Shown: positions 59,378-64,000 of the stretch, piece by piece
Position numbering within the stretch: the stretch's first letter is position 1
Layout: each line of letters begins with the position of its first letter
Source: Parascedosporium putredinis
Taxonomy: Eukaryota > Ascomycota > Sordariomycetes > Microascales > Microascaceae
Length of the DNA stretch: 64,000 nucleotides
Direction: 5' to 3'
Assembly: GCA_949357655.1 (NCBI GenBank)
Contig: CASHTG010000001.1
Span: 4,464,001 to 4,528,000, forward strand
The notes under the pieces: model-generated
Told to the model about the DNA's origin: nothing
The model's input: only the letters and a program-made list of their open reading frames with translations
The model's database searches: none
Program-made: the position numbers and the translations under genes

Positions 59378-59600
59378 TTGGATTGATCAGTTGTTGTCTG
59401 ATTTAAGTTGGGGAAGATCAGCTAATTTTGCTTGGGGTTGGTTAGAGGCCCCGCTTCTGTTGGAGGCCTACGGCATGATCAATCGCGCCTCTCTTGACCG
59501 GGTGTTATTAGACCAGTGCTCGAAGTTGGAGAACGGAGAAACCTAGCAATAGAGTGTATTCTCCGTCTCGGCGCACTGCTACTCATGGACCCTCGCCAAC

Positions 59601-59635
59601 GGGAAAGTGGGAAAGCGGGAAAGCGGGAAAGCGGG
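59601..59635. repeat. 8-bp tandem repeat (GGGAAAGC), 4 copies
   Basis: Four head-to-tail copies of GGGAAAGC are present; the first has T for C in its last position. The array ends in GGG followed by CCC. Confidence 0.9.
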
Positions 59636-61254
59636 CCCAACATTGAGGACAAACAGCATCACTGACCATCACATCAACACCCCCATACCATTTTTAGTCA
59701 AGAACCTCGGCTGAATGACACTTGCCACTGGCTTCGTTGTTACACATTCTTTGATCTGACCGACTCATGAAGGTCCGCGCTAAGGGTGGTCCCTTGAAAT
59801 AAAATTGGCCAGAACTCTCCACACCTCCCGCAATCTTCGGTTGAGCACGTTCGGGCCAGACCTCTTAAGAAGAACTGGACGACTCAGCTGCCGCCTCAAG
59901 GCTCATAGCGTCTTTAAAGTTTGGGGTATTCGACGGGGCGCCGTTAGAGTACGTTTATTGGGACTACCGAGGTACACTATTGACGTATGTCCATTCAATC
60001 GACAGATCCAGTAGCTGGGCCCTCAGTGATCTCCAGGTCAGAGTAGCCCCTGCTGCCGTTAAATAGCACTTGAGAATACGAGCTCGGAGCACGCCGTTTT
60101 TCCCTCCCCTCTTTTCTTTCCCCTTATTTTCACTCCATATACCGAGGTATTGTGGTTCATATAATTGATTCTTCTGTCCCTTGGCTGCATATGGATGCTT
60201 GACGTATCGGGGCTCGAAACCCGTCAACGCCGAACAGCAAAGACCTACGTGATGTACCTATAGCTACTACTCCTCTAGTTTCTTGAGAATGAGAAATACC
60301 CCGCAACCACCATCCATCCACAACGATTCTCAATCGGAAAGAGGGGTAGGAGTGAAAGAAAGGAATTGCTGCATGTGGTCACCCACACCTTGATCGACAT
60401 CCATGATTTCTCAAACACTTCGCCGGGTTCAGGGAGTCTATGCATGCTGAGAAAAGCCAGCATGAAGTGTGAGGTGCCGGCCGCACCCGCCCAACCTTGA
60501 AAACGTCGCACCAGGAGACCGCGCATATTGTCCGCGTTGTTGATCATAACCGCCCTTTTTCCGTCACTGGCCCGGAACCAACCAGATCGCAGTAGCCCTT
60601 ATATCACTACAAGTGCTTCGTCCGCGACCTGATAATGGTATCTGGATAGGATCAAGTGGCTCAGATTGTATAGTTGTTGCACATGGCGAGAATAGGTCCA
60701 ACGCAACCGGCCTCCTCCGCAGGTTGCTCTTTCCCCTTCAGGGGTCTCTTCTTGCACCCTAGAAACGGGTCCTCAAGTCTCCATACGATACAGCCCGATC
60801 TCACGCGCGAGTGCAATGGCGAGGTCTCCGCCCCTCTGGAGCAAGCACTGGTTATCACCGCTCATGATTAGGGTGATTGGGCTCCCAGAGTATCGTCCGA
60901 ATCAGGACGGAGTAGGGGAAGGCGCGCTCGCCGCCTCAAGAGTCACCCCTGGCCTTCCTTAATCGAACCCAGCAATTCATGACATCTCTACCTATCGATG
61001 ACTGGAGCTAGAGAAACGGGGACAGGTAGAGGGCTCGTGAAAATCACTAGAATTAGCCCCGTCCCAAAATGGTATATAAGTCCGGCTCCCTGAGTGCCGA
61101 TCATCTTCTCTTTCTTCCATCCCTGGAACATCCGCCTCTTCAACCGGCATCTCTCACGAATTCCGGAAGCCTGCCTCTTCTTCCCAAGTCCACCAAACCG
61201 ACCCTGAGAGTAAGCGAATCTTAACCCCCAAGATATCCGTTAGAGAGCGAAGCC

Positions 61255-62332
61255 ATGCTCTTTTTCAGACGGGGCGACGGTAGGAGAGGTTGGAGAGTTT
61301 GGGCGACTCCCCGCGGGCTCGAGCACCGCCCCCAAGCTGGTCCCCTCGCCGACGTCGTCACCGACGGCACGTATCTAGATCACCAGCACCATCACCATCG
61401 CCATCAGAATCACCACCACGATCAACATCGAGATCAAGGAGTACCGAATACTACCAAAGAAGCCAGTCTCGAGGTACATCCGTGGACATGGACCGCGGCT
61501 CACAAAGACGGGCCGAGCTCCCCCGAAATCCTAGACGCGTTCGAGAGGAACATGAACTTGTAGCGCGAGTCCACCAGTCTCCTAGAGAGCATCCACAACC
61601 GCGTGGAAGTGATCGAAGCACGTCTTGCAGCGAATAATCCGACAGGGCAGGGGGCGCCCCACGACACGGTACCACCACAAGCCCACATCGCCCAGAACAC
61701 CGGTTCCGTGTACGGGCCACATATTTCCATTCAAGCCAATATGAAGCGTCCCGCCGGAGCGGAAGCGGAAGTAGAAGAGCAAGAAGCCCGAGCGTTCCTC
61801 GAGCCCAAAGAGATAGATCGCAAGCCTCTCAAACCCAGTGGTCTCGCAGAAGCGGTCCCGCCCCGGAGGGGCCTGGACGGAACGGAGCGATGCATCGACG
61901 GTAGTTAGCCAGCAGGCCCAATCCCGAGGAACAGCCGAACCGATGAGACCACATAACCGCCAGGGCTCCATCCCTCCGTTCGCTAGCAGGGCCTCGTCGA
62001 CCTATCACGACCGAAATGAAGCACGCACTCGCTTTAGGGCGCCTTCGCAGTCCGGCTAGGCCACGGACCGACGATCGGGTCCCGCAGCAGGTAACGCACT
62101 CTTCTACAACCCGGTTCCCTCTACAAGTGAGCGGGACTCTGTCCGAGATCCCCAGCCAGGCCCCTGCCAGTGCTCTGGTGACAGCGTTAGTATCCAGAGC
62201 GAAACACATACGGTTCCCGGCTATCTGTACGATCCTGTTCCGTCAGTGAGTGGGTCTTCATACCGAGGTGACTGCGAGGACTGTGATTTGTACCGGAGCA
62301 GAGTGTGCTGTGGAGGAGGACGACGCTACTAG
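61255..62332 (+). other. Coding-like patchwork, possible broken gene of unknown function
   Basis: Three plus-strand frames look protein-like in turn. Frame 1 from the ATG at 61255 encodes a His-rich segment (DHQHHHHRHQNHHHDQHRDQ). It then gives SSPEILDAFERNMNL, a TAG at 61561 and, straight after it, RESTSLLESIHNRVEVIEAR, which looks like a short coiled coil. Frame 0 over the same span encodes Arg-Ser-rich protein, and near 61750-61900 again. Frame 2 from about 61838 encodes a Gln/Arg/Ser-rich stretch, and past a TAG near 62057 it ends in a Cys-rich segment (YRGDCEDCDLYRSRVCCGGG). The repeated low-complexity use of all frames, and a TATA-like element 180 bases upstream, suggest a gene broken by frame errors or decay. 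I recognise no family. Confidence 0.35.
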
Positions 62333-64000
62333 TTTCCATTACCGTGGACTCTAGACACGCATGTGTAGCTTCATCGATCGACGACGCGTAATTTCCCCTT
62401 CGCGGGACGCGATATCTCCCAGCAACACCTACGATGGCGGCCTAGTTTTGGAACCATGCATCCCTTAGATCGAATCACGCTAATTCGTGAACAAGGTGAC
62501 GAGAATGTTTGCTTGGAGATAGAAGAAGCAAGTTTGACAAATGGGTTATGTCTAGGAGGAGTTGATTTTGAGAGAAGGATGTTGCAATCTTGGGAAAAAC
62601 AACCTAGCAAAGACCTCTGCTAGATCACACTTGCAATACTAGGATAGCTATCACTCAAGAGGGAACTACTGGTCTAGCTTGAATAGAGATTCATACTTCT
62701 CGTCAAGAACAAAGGCAAATCGGAGACTTTTTACTACTATCTTGCATTATTCTACTCACGTGATAACAGGGAAAAGCACACTGCTGCACACCCAGGTGAT
62801 CGCTCCACCTCAAATGGCACTTGAATGGTTTGACTGACTCCCTCATCTCAGGGCAGACCTAGGGAGCCTGGTTGCTTTTTTAACCTTCCTTCCCTCTTCT
62901 TAGTCCTAGTAGTGTTGACCAGAAGTCCCTCTTTGTTCCTGCTGTCGCATTTGCCAGAAGTGGACCTTATTTTTCTCATATCCGTACAAGCCGTTATCGA
63001 GGATGGAAACCCCCGCTGGACGCTGGTACGCCAAGCTAGCTACATAAGGGCCAAGGAGAACTATCGACGTCATATTCGTAGCGTACGTGCATGCAGCGCT
63101 TCCGACAACGCAGAACATTATAACACTGACGAATCACGTCTCTTGGCCACGGAAGCTGGCCGCAGCGTCATCTCCTCGGGGCAAAGTGAAGAATCGCGAT
63201 GCTCAGTATCAAACGCGTCTGCTGGCCAATCTCAGAATAGGGATAGGGAATACTTTTTGGTAATACTCTTGGAAGGCGAGCCTATTCGTCAAGAGCTTGG
63301 CTGTTTCTAGCTGTTACAACTAGCCGAGACCACTAGTCCGATTCTACCTTGATATAGTATGATGAAGCGGTTAATACTTGTCAAAGGGGTCCGTAAGTTG
63401 ATGGTAGATAAGCCTCTACCAACTGCCCTCGTGTCTTGCCTGCCGGGGGCACGCCTTAGAGTTGACTTACAAGGACCGTGGGACAGGTGGACTTTCTCAC
63501 TCCGTTTCTTCTGTTTTTTTCTTCCTTTCTTTTGTTCTTTTTACTTCTGCCCTTCTACTTAGAGGTGGGAAGAAGAAAGATTGAATCGATACACCTGACG
63601 AATCTTAATCGGAGACATTGATGGAGAAGACGTAGTTGATCGAGGAAGGAGGAAGAAAAAAGCAGGTCAAGATAACACGAGCCAGAGAAGGAAACAGGGA
63701 AGTCGTTCCGGTAGTCGGCAAACGGATCGTCGTCCCAACACGTAGTCTGGGCGATAATAATTTCAACTAAGTTACATGTATAATTCGCTCGCGCGAAATG
63801 AGAAAAGTATATACTCGGCCGTCATCAGTCTTCCGGGAATGACCCCTCCAACGCCTTCAACCCGGAAGTGCAAAAATGTAAAGAGACAAGTTGAGAAAAA
63901 GAGTAGGGGACATGGCTAACAGTAAAGAGGCTAGCCAAGGAAGGTACATGTAGGCTTTCCAGCACGAGGGCCCCCGGAGCATGAGTGAGGCGAGAGAGAT
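62333..64000. other. Right flank, nothing firmly recognised
   Basis: A short plus-strand frame from 62459 (starting MHPLDRITLIREQGDENVCL) and another ending at 63310 (containing KENYRRHIRSVRACSASDNA) look mildly protein-like. They lack motifs, ATG starts (in the second case) and splice partners. No repeat boundary, terminal repeat or RNA gene is seen up to the window end. Confidence 0.4.

Larger units (their letters stand above)
54407..61254. other. Long gene-free stretch with simple repeats
   Basis: Nearly 7 kb shows no supported gene. The TF leader probably reaches to about 55450, since it is pyrimidine-rich in the minus direction. Purine and pyrimidine tracts are frequent (55067-55165, 56528-56562, 58457-58471, 59155-59270), as are short tandem repeats at 59353 and 59601. 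A TATA-like element at 61071 (TATATAAG) is followed by pyrimidine-rich DNA, a possible promoter for the coding-like patch beyond 61255. Confidence 0.5.

Noticed and set aside
60205..60222. T-arm-like element on the minus strand (GGGTTTCGAGCCC)
   Set aside because: It has one T too many for a canonical B box, and no A box or cloverleaf can be formed upstream.
61255..61563. His-rich open frame as a stand-alone gene
   Set aside because: It ends at a TAG in the middle of protein-like sequence that continues in the same frame, so it is better seen as part of a larger broken coding region.
1..64000. CRISPR arrays, secondary-metabolite cluster or novel defence system
   Set aside because: This is eukaryotic DNA with scattered housekeeping genes. 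No core synthase, NLR-type gene, spaced repeat array or co-oriented gene cluster is visible.

Overview
This window is nuclear DNA of a filamentous ascomycete, most likely a Sordariomycete. The signs are short spliceosomal introns (GTAAGT-type donors, CTAAC/CTAAT-type branch points, AG acceptors), C-ending codons in coding regions, long pyrimidine-rich leaders and purely eukaryotic housekeeping genes. I cannot name the genus.

Layout from left to right: an empty flank with microsatellites; a GH76 cell-wall mannanase of the Dfg5/Dcw1 type (4.9-6.8 kb, +); a CYP52-like cytochrome P450 (8.6-10.4 kb, +); a small single-pass membrane protein (12.5-13.0 kb, +); mitoribosomal protein uS14m/Mrp2 (13.4-13.9 kb, -); the DHHC palmitoyltransferase Erf2 (15.1-17.2 kb, -); a small mitochondrial-type membrane protein (19.5-20.2 kb, +); phosphoserine phosphatase (20.7-22.2 kb, -); a Ser/Thr-rich secreted protein (23.4-24.9 kb, -); PAPS reductase (29.2-30.2 kb, +); Tyw3 (31.1-32.1 kb, +) convergent with Mic19 (32.3-33.0 kb, -); a ferric reductase (36.8-38.6 kb, +); 2-isopropylmalate synthase (40.4-42.5 kb, +); importin beta/Kap95 (46.4-49.7 kb, +) convergent with a Zn2Cys6 transcription factor (51.3-54.4 kb, -). 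From 54.4 kb to the right end I find no recognisable gene, only a patchwork of coding-like reading frames near 61.3-62.3 kb.

The genes do not form a cluster or pathway. They are independent housekeeping functions (serine, leucine and sulfate assimilation, tRNA wybutosine, mitochondrial translation and cristae, nuclear import, palmitoylation) plus iron reduction, one P450 and one regulator. I found no biosynthetic gene cluster, CRISPR array, complete transposon or RNA gene.

The most important caution is that many conserved genes are interrupted by single-base frame breaks, nearly all equivalent to one lost base in or near a short homopolymer. Essential genes such as KAP95, LEU4, MRP2, ERF2 and SER2 all show this, so I read it as sequencing or assembly error rather than pseudogenisation. 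Coordinates below span the whole gene across these breaks, and exon limits come from splice signals plus protein continuity.
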